Assembly: GCF_023546765.1 (NCBI RefSeq)
Contig: NZ_CP097484.1
Span: 2,946,001 to 3,010,000, forward strand
Source: Methylobacterium tardum
Lineage (GTDB): Bacteria; Pseudomonadota; Alphaproteobacteria; Rhizobiales; Beijerinckiaceae
Length of the DNA: 64,000 bases
Direction of reading: 5' to 3'
Shown here: positions 53,050-62,962 of the stretch, piece by piece
Position numbering within the stretch: position 1 is the stretch's first letter
How the letters are laid out: each line of letters starts with the position of its first letter
Notes under the pieces: model-generated
The model's database searches: none
Told to the model about the DNA's origin: nothing
What the model saw: the letters and a program-made list of their open reading frames with translations, nothing else
Position numbers and translations under genes: made by a program

Positions 53050-54471
53050 ATGGCTGTTCCCTGCATGCAGCGCTTCGATCCTTCCGATGAACGAAGTCGT
53101 CGGGCCAACCTCTGGGCGGATCGCCGCGGCGGCGTCGCGCTCATCTTCGGTCTGAGCGCCACTGTGCTGATCGGTCTTGTCGGCGGCGGCATCGACTACG
53201 CCCGCCTCTCGTATCGCCGCAGCCAGCTTCAGAATGCCGTCGACGTGGGGACACTCGCTGGCGGCAACACTCTCAAGCTTGCATCTGCGACCGTCGAGTC
53301 CGTCAAGGGCGTGACCGAACAGGCAGTTCGGGATAACGCTCATCCCCTGCCGGATCGGCCTTTCACGCTGACCGTCACCGTCGCGTCGGACAAGACCAGC
53401 GTCTTCGCCCGCGCTGAGGAGACGGTGAAGCTTGCCTTCGGCGCCTTCGTGGGCCTGCGCGCCATGACGGTGTCAGCGCAGGCGCGGGCCAACGTCGTCG
53501 GCAAGATGCGGCTGTGCATGCTCACCCTCGGCGACGCCGCGCCCGGCGCCTTCAACTTGCAGAAGAGGGCTGAGGTCACCGCCGACGGGTGCTCCCTCTA
53601 CTCGAACTCGACCAACGCGATCGGTATGGTCGGCGGCAACAGTGCCATAGCCAAGGCACAGACCATCTGCTCAGCGGGCGGCTACAGCGGACCGCGGGCC
53701 AACTTCGCGCCACCGCCGCAGACCAGTTGCCCGTCTCTGGGCGACCCGCTCAAAGATCGCGCTCTGCCCACACCGGGCACTTGCACCCCGATCCCGGCCT
53801 CGGCCAACAGCAAGGGCGACACCAGCAAGAACTTGGTCGATCAGAGCGTCACGCTCGATCCGGGCACTTATTGTGGTGGCTTGCACATCACCAAGAAGGC
53901 AAATGTCACGCTTCGAGCCGGCGTCTACGTCCTGAAGGATGGGCCGCTCGTCGTCGATCAGAAAGGGTCGCTGACGGGCACGGATGTCGGCCTGTTCTTC
54001 ACGGGCGACCAAGCTGGGTTGCTGTTCGACAAACTGTCCACTGTCAGCTTAGCGGCGCCAACCACGGGGATCATGGCCGGATTGCTGATTGCCGAGGACC
54101 GTACCGTCGGCGACCCCGTAGATCCGACGGCAGCAATCATCAGCTTCATCGGCGCCCTGCTTTCACCACTGACACCGGCGCCTTCACCGACGCCCCAGCC
54201 TCTCGGTCTGACACGGCCGTTGCGGACATACCGCATCATCAGCGACAACGCGCGCACGATGCTCGGCACGATCTATCTGCCGGCGGGGCGGCTTGTGATC
54301 GATGCGGACAAACCTGTCGCCGATCAATCGGCCTACACCGTGATTGTCGCCGCGCAGCTCAACCTCTATGAGGGACCTAACCTCTACCTCAACGCGAACT
54401 ACGATGGGACGAGCGTTCCGGTCCCCAAAGGCGTTGGACCGCTGCCGGGCAAGCTCCTGCTCACCCAGTGA
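53050..54471 (+). CDS. TadG-like Flp-pilus assembly protein
   Basis: 473 residues. An N-terminal anchor (GVALIFGLSATVLIGLVGGG) is followed by TadE-type IDYARLSYRRSQLQNAVDVG. The long C-terminal part is beta-rich with Cys-containing loops (LTLGDAAPGAFNLQKRAEV; CTPIPASANSKGDTSKN). TadG proteins anchor or assemble the Flp pilus in the envelope. It is intact, unlike the two tad genes upstream. Confidence 0.75.
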   Translation: MAVPCMQRFDPSDERSRRANLWADRRGGVALIFGLSATVLIGLVGGGIDYARLSYRRSQLQNAVDVGTLAGGNTLKLASATVESVKGVTEQAVRDNAHPLPDRPFTLTVTVASDKTSVFARAEETVKLAFGAFVGLRAMTVSAQARANVVGKMRLCMLTLGDAAPGAFNLQKRAEVTADGCSLYSNSTNAIGMVGGNSAIAKAQTICSAGGYSGPRANFAPPPQTSCPSLGDPLKDRALPTPGTCTPIPASANSKGDTSKNLVDQSVTLDPGTYCGGLHITKKANVTLRAGVYVLKDGPLVVDQKGSLTGTDVGLFFTGDQAGLLFDKLSTVSLAAPTTGIMAGLLIAEDRTVGDPVDPTAAIISFIGALLSPLTPAPSPTPQPLGLTRPLRTYRIISDNARTMLGTIYLPAGRLVIDADKPVADQSAYTVIVAAQLNLYEGPNLYLNANYDGTSVPVPKGVGPLPGKLLLTQ

Positions 54472-54538
54472 TCCACTCGGACGTGGCTATAGAACGCTAG
54501 GTACGTTGTAAGACCGAACGTCGGCTTTCGGTATGTAG

Positions 54539-54736
54539 GTCAAGCGCTACCATTACGCCAGCCACGACGAACTCCGGCTGCACCTGAAGCCGTTCGTGGA
54601 TGCCTATAACTACGGCCGCCGGCACAAGACCCTGCGCGGCCTCACGCCTTACGAGTTCATCTTCCAAACCTGGACGAAAGAGCCCGAACGCTTCAGGCTC
54701 GATCCGTCACACCACATGCCGGGACCGAACATCTAG
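54539..54736 (+). pseudogene. IS481-family transposase remnant (C-terminus)
   Basis: 66 codons (VKRYHYASHDELRLHLKPF ... YNYGRRHKTLRGLTPYEF ... DPSHHMPGPNI) match the end of IS481 transposases. No N-terminal or catalytic domain precedes it; TAG codons close the frame upstream. Confidence 0.7.
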
Positions 54737-54883
54737 GGCCGGGATGGCGGGACAGGTCGGCACGGACCGGCGCAGGTGCTCCAGCTCCTTGTGCCGCTCG
54801 GCGACGCCGTAGCCCGACCAACGGCGCAGGCGTTTCTCGGTCTTGGTCGGCGGCGGGAGGGACTTCAGGACTCTCTTGGTCAT
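54707..54883 (-). CDS. Possible 58-aa basic protein antisense to the IS481 remnant
   Basis: MTKRVLKSLPPPTKTEKRLR then RWSGYGVAERHKELEHLRRS, ending SRHVV. It starts in an ATGA overlap with the end of another minus frame (ending ALEMAEAA). Its relation to the IS is unclear; it may be a remnant of a second element. Confidence 0.3.
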   Translation of the reverse strand: MTKRVLKSLPPPTKTEKRLRRWSGYGVAERHKELEHLRRSVPTCPAIPALDVRSRHVV

Positions 54884-55074
54884 GCCGCCTCCGCCATTTC
54901 GAGGGCGTTGGCCGGGGCGAGGTTGTGCCGGCTAATAAATGGAATAAAGGCGTGCATTTGCTGAAAAAATAGGCGGCAGGCTCTGCAAAAACCACTAAGA
55001 AACTCCGCAACTAGGCGCTTTAATTAAATTTTAATTCTTGAAAGTAATGCTCGCAAAGGTAGGAGACGCGCGTG

Positions 55075-55260
55075 ATGATCAGCGTTTCGGCGGATAGCTA
55101 CTTTGCGGTGCTCCGAGCGGCGCAGCTGCAGGCGGCGCGAACCGGTATGCCGACGAACGAGAAGCAAAGCGTGCCCGTCGCCATTGAGGAGCAGGCTCCA
55201 CCGCCTGCGCCGCAAAGCACCAACGCATCTGTTAGCCAGATTATTGACGTCCTGGTCTGA
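55075..55260 (+). CDS. Small hypothetical protein (61 aa)
   Basis: MISVSADSYFAVLRAAQLQA then a Pro/Ala linker and a C-terminal VSQIIDVLV. Preceded by GTAGGAGACG at a good distance. Methylobacterium-type small protein of unknown function. Confidence 0.45.
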   Translation: MISVSADSYFAVLRAAQLQAARTGMPTNEKQSVPVAIEEQAPPPAPQSTNASVSQIIDVLV

Positions 55261-55287
55261 CGCAAGAACAAGCTTAGAGGAAAGTTC

Positions 55288-55534
55288 ATTGCCCCAGGAT
55301 CGACGCGAAAGTCTGCGCGCCGCAACTAACTTTCCCGCGCACATCCTCACCGACGGCGGAAGGCGCACGCCCTGCACGCTCGCCGAACGCTCGGCTTCCG
55401 GCGCATTGCTGAAGGTCGTCAGTGCTGCCAGTCTCCCCGACGCGTTCACGCTCATCGTCGGGCACAGCGGTGAGATCCGAGACGTCCGCGTGGATTGGCG
55501 GCAGTCCGACAGGCTCGGGGTTACGTTCGCGTAG
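55288..55534 (+). CDS. PilZ-like domain protein (81 aa)
   Basis: A TTG start follows AGAGGAAAG. The order DRRESLRAATNFPAHILTDG ... RTPCTLAERSASGALLKV ... DVRVDWRQSDRLGVTF resembles a PilZ domain (RxxxR, then the D/NxSxxG-like ASGA). PilZ binds c-di-GMP; the arginine pair here is DRRESLR, so binding is plausible but unverified. Confidence 0.6.
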
Positions 55535-55538
55535 CGCT

Positions 55539-55730
55539 TCACGTCCGCACCTCCCCGCCGAATAGATCCCCCTTCGCGCCCTCCTCCACGATCAGATCCG
55601 GCCAGCGCTCAGGCCTCCCGACCCACAGGTCGGAGGGCTTGATGTTGCCGGCTTGGCGCTCGACCGAATAGGCGGTGATCCTGACCCAGCAAACTAACTG
55701 GTCCGCGCCGAGCACGAGTTTTTCGGGCAT
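55539..55730 (-). CDS. Hypothetical protein (63 aa)
   Basis: MPEKLVLGADQLVCWVRITA then ERQAGNIKPSDLWVGRPERW, ending GDLFGGEVRT. Convergent with the PilZ gene. Trp-rich and soluble; no known family. Confidence 0.45.
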   Translation of the reverse strand: MPEKLVLGADQLVCWVRITAYSVERQAGNIKPSDLWVGRPERWPDLIVEEGAKGDLFGGEVRT

Positions 55731-56102
55731 TGACGTCCCCCATCGCTTCGGTCTGGCCTGATCGCAAGGCCTGGGAAGGCTGACGCCCCAGGGATTCGCC
55801 TTTGCGGCGGCTCAACCGGCCGCCGAACGAGACCCCGGAGGCTCACCTTTCGACTGGACCAAGATCTGGGAGACCCTCAAGGATCAGGCAGGCTGGCGAG
55901 ATTGCTAGTCCTTACAACCTATAGGTTTCAATTTCGCCCATTTCAATTTGAGGGCGAATGCCCCGCAGGCCCGCTCATCAGAGACTGATAAGGCAAATTG
56001 TCGCCGCAGCTATAGCAACTGATATAAGACAAAGACATACTTAATTAACTATTTTTCATTATTAGATTTATTGCTAATCCTCAAAATTATCAAGAGACAG
56101 CC
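55731..56102. other. Intergenic region before the diheme peroxidase gene
   Basis: AT-rich towards 56100 and without any fitting frame. Holds the promoter of the peroxidase gene presumably; no clear boxes seen. Confidence 0.4.
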
Positions 56103-57113
56103 ATGCCGCTCCTGCGGACGATTGCACATACTTTGGCCGCGGTATTGACTTTTAGTAGTTTTAGTGCGGGTGCACAAGATTACAAAGATGAGAAGTCAAT
56201 CTATAGGAGACCTGACCTCATCCCTTTTCCCGAAGACGGGCCATACTCGCCGCAACTAGCAACTCTCGGTAAGATGTTGTTCTTCGATCCTCGCCTCAGC
56301 GGCAAGCAGAACCTCAGCTGTGCGAGCTGCCATAATCCATCTTTCGGCTTTGAAGTGCCAGTTGCGGGCGCAATTGGCGCGACGAACAAGCCTTTGCCTC
56401 GCAAGGCCCCAACTGTGCTGAACGCGGCTTGGATCCCGACTTTATTCTGGGACGGACGCGCGCCGAACCTGGAACTGCAAGCCATGGGCCCGATCACGGC
56501 CGAAGGTGAAATGGACGGTAAGTTCCCCCAGATTATCGGACGCTTGAAAGGCGTCCCGGAGTACAGCGCTTGGTTCGCGAAGCTGTTTCCTAAGGACGGC
56601 GTCACCCAAGACAACATCCTCACGGCGATCGCGACTTACGAGCGCTCGATCGTGGCTGGATCCGCGCCGTTCGACCGCTGGGTTGAGGGTGACGAGGCGG
56701 CAATCTCGCCTGCCGCGCAACGTGGCTTTGCCCTGTTCAACGGCAAGGCTGGATGCTCTGGCTGTCATACCGGCTGGAACTTCACGGACAATCAGTTCCA
56801 CGACATCGGTATCCCGACCAAGGATGTCGGTCGAGCGGCGTTCGATCCCGACAACCCTCTGGCGCAGTACGCCTTCAAGACACCGGGATTGCGCAATCTG
56901 ACCTACCGCGCGCCGTTCGGCCATGCTGGTCAGTTCGCCGACCTCGATGCGATCATCACCTTCTACGAGAGTGGCGGCGTGCCTCGGCCCTCCAAGTCGC
57001 CGCTGATGAAGCCGCTCAGCCTCAGCACCGCGGAACACGCGGATCTGGTCGCCTTTCTGCGCTCCCTGACCGCCGAGCAGACGCAAACCGCTCTGCCGAA
57101 CCTGCCGAACTGA
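56103..57113 (+). CDS. Diheme cytochrome c peroxidase (MauG/CcpA-like), periplasmic
   Basis: 336 residues with signal peptide ([20 protein letters not shown], cleavage about residue 24). Two haem sites: CASCH at 73-77 and CSGCH at 218-222. Between them lies [20 protein letters not shown] and the calcium/Gln-Glu-type region. It reduces peroxide with cytochrome c in the periplasm. The 23-bp gap to the next gene is short, so they may be co-transcribed. Confidence 0.85.
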   Translation: MPLLRTIAHTLAAVLTFSSFSAGAQDYKDEKSIYRRPDLIPFPEDGPYSPQLATLGKMLFFDPRLSGKQNLSCASCHNPSFGFEVPVAGAIGATNKPLPRKAPTVLNAAWIPTLFWDGRAPNLELQAMGPITAEGEMDGKFPQIIGRLKGVPEYSAWFAKLFPKDGVTQDNILTAIATYERSIVAGSAPFDRWVEGDEAAISPAAQRGFALFNGKAGCSGCHTGWNFTDNQFHDIGIPTKDVGRAAFDPDNPLAQYAFKTPGLRNLTYRAPFGHAGQFADLDAIITFYESGGVPRPSKSPLMKPLSLSTAEHADLVAFLRSLTAEQTQTALPNLPN

Positions 57114-57136
57114 CGCTGACGACGGAACTTCGCACG

Positions 57137-58798
57137 ATGTCAATCCGCTATAAAATCCTTCTTCCGCTGCTCGCCTTCATGCTCCTGGCGGCCCTCCTTT
57201 CAGGCGTCACCGGGCTTGTCGGCCTGGGAGCAGTTACGGATCTTGCAGGGCTTACCGAGCGCACGAGTGAGGCGAACGAGGTCAGCCGCGCGGCCCGAGA
57301 CCATTTCCGTCAGGCGGAAGCGCTGGTGGCACGCGTGACCGCGATGACCGATCTCGTCGACATGGACCCGATTAACGCTCAATTCGCCACGGCGGGCGAC
57401 GAGTTGGCGAGCCTACTCGCGCGCTTGAAAAACGCCGCGCTATCCGACCGGATGCGAGTGTTGTCGCGCAACACGGACGCCGATGCGGCTCAATGGCGTG
57501 CTGATGCGGAGATCCTGCTCGGTGTCCGGCCGGCGCGGGAGATCCCGACCCAGGAGCGGATGACGCGCCGCAGCCGCGGGTTGCAACAGCGCTTCGGCGA
57601 GATCGTCGCGCTTGCGGCAGAGGATGCCCGCACTCGGATCGGCTCTACCCGCGAGGCGACTGCCTCGAAAATCTGGATGATGCTGGGCCTCGCAGGCGCC
57701 GTTGTCGTCCTTGGATCAGCCACGGCGTGGTGGCTCGCCGGGAGCTTGGCCAAGCCTCTGGTCCGGCTCACCGCCGATACCAGCCGCTTGGCTCAGGGCG
57801 ATACCAGCGTGAGGCTCCTGGGGGCCGACCGCGGAGACGAGATCGGCGCCATCGCCCGGGCGGTCGTGGCTGTCCGCGACATGTCGCTGGAGGAAGCGGC
57901 CAAGCAACTCGCGACGACGGAGGCCGGCCGCCTGCGCGAAGAGCAAGCACGACGTGCCATGCTGCGCGATCTCGCCGACCAGTTCGAGCACTCTGTCGGC
58001 GCGATCGTCGAGCATGTCGGGCAAGCGGTCGGCAGTCTGCAAGCTTCATCCGACACGATGTCGGCGGCTGTAGACGGCACCGCTCACCGTTCGGCCACGG
58101 CGGCGGGAGCCGCGCGGCATACCAGTGGTAACGTGCATGCCGTGGCGGCAGCAGCCGAGGAGATCGGTGTGACGGTCCAGGAGATCGGTCGACAGGTCGA
58201 GCAGGCCACCGCGATGTCGGCTCATGCGGTTCAAGCCGTCTCTCGTACCGACCAGACCATGGTAGACCTTGCCACTGCCGCGACCCGTATCGGTGACGTG
58301 ACCGGTATCGTCTCGCGCATCGCTGGGCAGACGAACCTCCTGGCGCTCAATGCTACGATCGAGGCGGCGCGGGCCGGCCAGGCGGGGCGAGGCTTCGCCA
58401 TCGTCGCCGCCGAGGTGAAGGAACTGGCGAGCCAGACCACACGTGCGACCGAGGAGATCGGCCGTCAGATCACGGCGATCCAGGCAGCGACGGGCGGTGC
58501 CGCTGAGGCGATCCGGGACATCGTCGAGCAGATCCACGCGATGAATGGTGTGACGATGAGCATCGCCGCCGGCGTCGAGGAGCAGAGCGCGACCACACAG
58601 GAGATCATGCGCAGCATGGTCCAGGCCTCCGCTGGCACGGATCAAGTGACCGTGAACATCTCCGAGGTGGCGCGCTCGGCGGAGAGCGCGGGTGAAGCCG
58701 CGCATTCCGTTGCGGCGGCTGCAGACACTCTAGCCGAACAATCACGCACCTTGCGCATAGAAGTGCTGCAATTTCTTGCAAACGTGCGTGCAGCTTAG
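57137..58798 (+). CDS. Methyl-accepting chemotaxis protein
   Basis: 553 residues. TM1 about 8-33, a periplasmic helical sensor, TM2 179-202, HAMP about 203-255, then the four-helix signalling domain with the hairpin tip [20 protein letters not shown]. No C-terminal CheR-binding NWETF motif is seen. The start at 57137 is preceded by CGGAAC; a longer frame upstream overlaps the peroxidase gene and is rejected. Confidence 0.9.
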   Translation: MSIRYKILLPLLAFMLLAALLSGVTGLVGLGAVTDLAGLTERTSEANEVSRAARDHFRQAEALVARVTAMTDLVDMDPINAQFATAGDELASLLARLKNAALSDRMRVLSRNTDADAAQWRADAEILLGVRPAREIPTQERMTRRSRGLQQRFGEIVALAAEDARTRIGSTREATASKIWMMLGLAGAVVVLGSATAWWLAGSLAKPLVRLTADTSRLAQGDTSVRLLGADRGDEIGAIARAVVAVRDMSLEEAAKQLATTEAGRLREEQARRAMLRDLADQFEHSVGAIVEHVGQAVGSLQASSDTMSAAVDGTAHRSATAAGAARHTSGNVHAVAAAAEEIGVTVQEIGRQVEQATAMSAHAVQAVSRTDQTMVDLATAATRIGDVTGIVSRIAGQTNLLALNATIEAARAGQAGRGFAIVAAEVKELASQTTRATEEIGRQITAIQAATGGAAEAIRDIVEQIHAMNGVTMSIAAGVEEQSATTQEIMRSMVQASAGTDQVTVNISEVARSAESAGEAAHSVAAAADTLAEQSRTLRIEVLQFLANVRAA

Positions 58799-58850
58799 TT
58801 CTCGTTAGTAGGCACCATCAAATCGTCGCAAATTGTCTCCTGTCCCAAAG

Positions 58851-58885
58851 AAAAGCCCGCCCCGATGCGAAAGGGGCGGGCTTTT
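58851..58885 (+). terminator. Rho-independent terminator after the chemoreceptor
   Basis: AAAAGCCCGCCCC / GGGGCGGGCTTTT stem with a 9-nt loop. Ends the peroxidase-chemoreceptor unit. Confidence 0.85.
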
Positions 58886-59277
58886 CGCGCCTCGGCGGCT
58901 CAATCGCGTGCTCGCGACATCAGCTCCCCCATCGCACCTTCGCCATGACCGCGTCCGACAAGTCCGGATGCGTGGATTGGTTCGCGTTACCGGCCTTCTG
59001 GGTCGATCCGCGCCTGATCGCGAACTGGGCAGGACCGAACGCTGAGGAACAAAGAGAGCCGTTTCGTTGCAGCTATAGGCCTGTAAAACAAACGGTCTTT
59101 TTCGTACATTCGCAGCGACGCTACCTACCGTCGAGTTCTAGTAGGGCGAGCGCAGTGGAACGGCGCAGCTGGAACTCAGCCGTGCCATTTGCATAAGAGG
59201 TGACGATGGAACGTCGTAGGCGAGCGCACGCCTAGGTGGTGCGCCCGCCGTCGTGATCAGTGAATTTGGTGTGCCTC
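58886..59277. other. Intergenic gap before the stress cluster
   Basis: Short frames only; one (58945-59196) has no motifs. Contains TTTTTCGTACATTC, which recurs near 52644. Nothing else seen. Confidence 0.4.
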
Positions 59278-59772
59278 TCAGGCCGCCGCTTTCTCGACCG
59301 TCTCAGCCAGCTGGCTGGCGAGTTCGTCGCCCTTGTAGATCTCGTCTACCGCCTGCTTCAGTTTGGCTGCGTCGTCCGTGCGGCCGAGCGCCTTGGCGTA
59401 GGCGGCAGCCGAGCCGAAGCCGGCCAAGCCGTAATGTGACATGCGCTGGTACTGTGCGATGATCTGGACATCGCGCAGCTTGCCGTCGCTCGGCGCCTCC
59501 TTGATGCCGTGCTTCACGGCCTCGGCCACGAGGCCCTCCATACCCTTGCAGTGCTCGGGCTTGTTCTCACCGCCGTTGGCTTGGATCAGGCTCTTGAGCA
59601 CGTCGGTGTGCTTCTGGATCCCGCCGACCGACTTCTCCAGCATTTGCTTGAGCTTCGGATCACTCGCCTGACCGGTGAGTTGCTGCGCGGCTCTGACCAT
59701 CTGGTCGTTGGCTGACCAGAGATCCTGCATCTCGTCGAGATAGACCTCTTTCAGGCTGTTGGGTGCCGACAT
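59278..59772 (-). CDS. DUF892 (YciE/YciF-like) ferritin-fold stress protein
   Basis: 164 residues. The first half SLKEVYLDEMQDLWSANDQM and QMLEKSVGGIQKHTDVL, then CKGMEGLVAEAVK and YQRMSHYGLAGFGSAAAYAK, match the four-helix ferritin-like DUF892 fold. These proteins are induced by stress. The start is MSAPNSL; a longer frame adds 11 residues. It is divergent from the PAS-LuxR gene. Confidence 0.8.
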   Translation of the reverse strand: MSAPNSLKEVYLDEMQDLWSANDQMVRAAQQLTGQASDPKLKQMLEKSVGGIQKHTDVLKSLIQANGGENKPEHCKGMEGLVAEAVKHGIKEAPSDGKLRDVQIIAQYQRMSHYGLAGFGSAAAYAKALGRTDDAAKLKQAVDEIYKGDELASQLAETVEKAAA

Positions 59773-59985
59773 CGTTTCCTCCAGCTGGTTCGCGATGCCC
59801 CGCAAACCGAAGGGACATCACGGCGTTCCGCCCGTCGGCATCGCCGCGTCGTTCCGTCTGAGGTCACAGAGGACGATGCAGCCGGAAACTCTCGACCGAC
59901 CGCGAAGATTTTCCTCGAGCCGCCGTCGTTCGCATCAGGGCTTTCCACGCGTCCGAACGTTGGTGTTCCGCGAGGAGAGACGCCG

Positions 59986-61470
59986 ATGGCGGATGAGACG
60001 CGCCACATACAGATGCAGCAGATTGTGGCCGGCCTATCCGAGGGCGTGATCCTGATCGAGCCGGATCAGACCATCGCCTACGCGAACGACGCCGCCGTGA
60101 TGATGCACGGGGTTGCGGACGCCGGCGATCTCGGCGCCACCGTGTCCGAGTACCGCGCGAATTTCACCCTGCACTACCGCAATCACCGGGAGATCGGCCC
60201 GCTACAGCACCCCCTCGACCGGGTGCTCGCCGGCGAGGTGTTCCGCGACGTCGTAGTCGAGTTGATCCCCAAGCGGGATCCGACACACAGGTGGATGCAC
60301 CGGATCCGCAGCCTGGTGACGACCGATGCCGATGGCACACTGAATGGCCTCGCCCTCGTGATGCAGGATGTCAGCGAGCACTACCAGGCCGAGGCCCGGT
60401 TCGAGCGGATGTTCAACGCCAACCCGGCTCCGGCGATCATCTGCCGGATCGCCGATCTACGCTTCGTGCGGGTCAACCACGGCTTCCTGGACCTGACCGG
60501 GTACCATCGCGACGATGTGCTCGGCCGGAGCTTCTGCGAGATCGATCTGCTTCGCGAGGCCGAGCGGCGCGAGATGGCGATCCATCGCCTGCACCAGGGC
60601 CGCACCATCCCGCAGATGGAGGCTCAGCTCGCAACCCCTTGTGGGAGAGGCCGCTACGTGATCGTGGCCGGACATCCCATCGAGATGCCGGGCCCGGGCG
60701 GCATCGAGCCGTGCATGCTGTTCACCTTCGCCGATCTGGAGGATCGCCGGAAGGCGGAGATGGCGCTGCGCCACAGCGAGGAGCGCTTCGCCAAGGCGTT
60801 CGACCTGTCGCCGGTGCCGAGCGCGTTGATGGACGCGGACGGGCTGGAGATCACCAGCGTCAATCAGGCCTTCGTTACCACCTTTGGGCCCGCGCCTGAG
60901 CCGACGGGCGGCCAGTCGCTCGCCGATCTCGCGCTCTGGGCCGACCGCGCCGAGCAGCGCAAGTTCTCCCGCGACTTGAGGCGACTCGGCAGCGTTCGCG
61001 GCTTCGAGGCCGTGCTGCAGGATGCGGCGGGCGCCGAGATCGACTGCCTCGTCTCGGCCGAGCGGGTGAGCATCAACGATGAGGCCTGCGTGCTGTGCGC
61101 CCTGCAGGACATCACCAGTCGCAAGCGCTCGGAGCGCGAGCTGATCACCGCCATCGAGGCGGTGATGGCGGACGCGTCGTGGTTCAGCCACGGGGTGATC
61201 GACAAGTTAGCGACCCTGCGTCACCCGTCACGCGCCGCCCGGCCGTCGGTCGGTGTCGAAAACCTGACGACCCGCGAGCGGGACATGCTCACGCGGATCT
61301 GCCAGGGCGCTACCGACCACGAGATCGGGGCCGAGCTGAAGCTGTCGCCGAACACGGTGCGCAATCACGTCTCGAGCCTCTACCGCAAGCTCGGGGTCAA
61401 CCGCCGCAGCGCCGTACTGGTGTGGGCGCAGGAGCGCGGCATCGGGCCGAACACGCGGCACCGGCGCTGA
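59986..61470 (+). CDS. PAS-PAS-PAS LuxR-family response regulator (sensor-type)
   Basis: 494 residues. Three PAS-like segments (QMQQIVAGLSEGVILIEPDQ; RFERMFNANPAPAIICRIAD; SEERFAKAFDLSPVPSALMD) precede a LuxR HTH (ERDMLTRICQGATDHEIGAE, LSPNTVRNHVSSLYRKLGV). No receiver domain. It probably senses a small ligand and controls neighbouring stress genes; inference from position. Confidence 0.82.
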   Translation: MADETRHIQMQQIVAGLSEGVILIEPDQTIAYANDAAVMMHGVADAGDLGATVSEYRANFTLHYRNHREIGPLQHPLDRVLAGEVFRDVVVELIPKRDPTHRWMHRIRSLVTTDADGTLNGLALVMQDVSEHYQAEARFERMFNANPAPAIICRIADLRFVRVNHGFLDLTGYHRDDVLGRSFCEIDLLREAERREMAIHRLHQGRTIPQMEAQLATPCGRGRYVIVAGHPIEMPGPGGIEPCMLFTFADLEDRRKAEMALRHSEERFAKAFDLSPVPSALMDADGLEITSVNQAFVTTFGPAPEPTGGQSLADLALWADRAEQRKFSRDLRRLGSVRGFEAVLQDAAGAEIDCLVSAERVSINDEACVLCALQDITSRKRSERELITAIEAVMADASWFSHGVIDKLATLRHPSRAARPSVGVENLTTRERDMLTRICQGATDHEIGAELKLSPNTVRNHVSSLYRKLGVNRRSAVLVWAQERGIGPNTRHRR

Positions 61471-61493
61471 GACCCACGAAAACCGTGACGGAA

Positions 61494-61513
61494 CTACCAA
61501 GTCGACCTGGTAG
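61494..61513. promoter_or_regulatory. 20-bp near-perfect palindrome after the LuxR gene
   Basis: CTACCAAGTCGACCTGGTAG (18 of 20 symmetric). It lies 24 bp past the regulator's stop and about 120 bp before the next gene, a plausible LuxR- or other regulator-binding site. Confidence 0.5.
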
Positions 61514-61632
61514 AAATGTACTTTATGTAAATCGTCGGAACTTCGAGTAGATCCACTGATTACGCAGTGGTAGCTCTGCTCACGCGAGCATCTCGGAAGA
61601 TCATCCCAGCGGGTTGATACGAGGAGATCCGT

Positions 61633-61815
61633 GTGGCCGGGCGTCGGAAGGTGCTCTCGCCCGACCATGCCCGGGCGCTGATCAAGGAAGCCATCGGCAT
61701 CATCGAGGGCGACCGCGCGATCCAAGCGGAAGCCGCCGCCGAGATCGCCGCCATCGAAGCCGCGCACACGTCGTCGAACCCCAAGCCGAGACCAAGGCGC
61801 CCGACCCTCACGTGA
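61633..61815 (+). CDS. Small hypothetical protein (60 aa)
   Basis: GTG start (AGRRKVLSPDHARALIKEAI) followed by a helix and a basic Pro-rich tail. Position in the stress cluster suggests co-expression. Family unknown. Confidence 0.45.
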   Translation: MAGRRKVLSPDHARALIKEAIGIIEGDRAIQAEAAAEIAAIEAAHTSSNPKPRPRRPTLT

Positions 61816-62003
61816 TGCCGGGTCGCGAGCGGACATGAGACCACACCCGCGGCTTCTGCACGGCTTCAGCGAGCCTGCAGACGGTCTTGCTGAGGCGCAA
61901 CCACACCCTGCTCGGCCGTCGCCGGGTGATCTGACCTTGGACCAAACCCGTTTCTGCCGCTCCCGGCCGAAGATCGAACCACACTGACCTGAGAGCACCG
62001 AGC

Positions 62004-62960
62004 ATGGCGTTGACCCCCGACACCACCCGTCCGGCCTACGACCGCGACGTCCCCACCGTCAGCGCGGTCTCCCCCGCGGAGGACATGCGCACGATGGCGC
62101 TGCACTCCGTCTCCTTGGGCGCGGTGTTCGCCGGCGCGGTGATCGCGCTGGTCGCCCAGGTCATCCTCAACATGGTCGGGCTCGGCATCGGCCTCTCGAC
62201 CGTCGACCCGGCGGGTAACGGCACACCGACCGCCGGCAGCCTGTCCTCGGGCGCGGGGATCTGGTTCGTGATCTCCGGCATCCTCGCCTCCGCCGCCGGC
62301 GGCTGGCTCGCAGGGCGCCTCTCGGGCAAGCCGGCCAACACTACGACTGCCTACCACGGACTGATCGCCTGGGCGGTCTCGACGCTGGTCGTCGTGTACC
62401 TGCTGTCCTCGGCTGTCGGCGGTGTCGTCAGCGGCGCGTCGAGCGCGGTGTCGAGCACGCTGGGTGGCGCCGGCAACCTGATCGGCGGCTCGGTGAAGAC
62501 CGCCGCACAGGCTGCCGCCCCGTCGCTGCCGGGCATGGATAACCCGTTCTCGAACATCGAGAGCGAGGTCCGCAGCGGCACCGGCAACGATCCGGAGGCC
62601 CTGAAGAACGCCGCCGTCAGCGCGATGCGCGCGGCGGTGACGGGTGATACCGCCCAGCAGAAAGATGCGCAGGAGAACGCGGCTCAGGCGCTGGCGAAGG
62701 CGCAGAACATCCCGGTCGAGCAGGCCCGGACCCAGGTCGCTCAGTACGTGCAGCAGTTCAACGACGCGACAGCCAAGGCCAAGGAACAGGCCAAGCAGGC
62801 GGCTGATGCCGCCGCGCGTGTCGCCTCGCAGGGCGCGCTCTACGGCGCCCTGGCGCTGATCCTCGGCGCGCTGGCGGCCTTCTTCGCGGGCCGCGGCGCC
62901 GCCGTCGATCCGGTGGTGAGCCGCACCGGCGTCGTCACCACGACCCAGGGTCGGATCTGA
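62004..62960 (+). CDS. Conserved membrane protein (often labelled PhnA-like in related genomes)
   Basis: 318 residues with three or four hydrophobic helices, the first (HSVSLGAVFAGAVIALVAQV) followed by NMVGLGIGLSTV and a long Ala/Gln-rich coiled-coil (AQENAAQALAKAQNIPVEQA) before a C-terminal helix. The name is recalled from database labels and carries no function. It is 2 bp upstream of the next gene. Confidence 0.55.
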   Translation: MALTPDTTRPAYDRDVPTVSAVSPAEDMRTMALHSVSLGAVFAGAVIALVAQVILNMVGLGIGLSTVDPAGNGTPTAGSLSSGAGIWFVISGILASAAGGWLAGRLSGKPANTTTAYHGLIAWAVSTLVVVYLLSSAVGGVVSGASSAVSSTLGGAGNLIGGSVKTAAQAAAPSLPGMDNPFSNIESEVRSGTGNDPEALKNAAVSAMRAAVTGDTAQQKDAQENAAQALAKAQNIPVEQARTQVAQYVQQFNDATAKAKEQAKQAADAAARVASQGALYGALALILGALAAFFAGRGAAVDPVVSRTGVVTTTQGRI

Positions 62961-62962
62961 CC

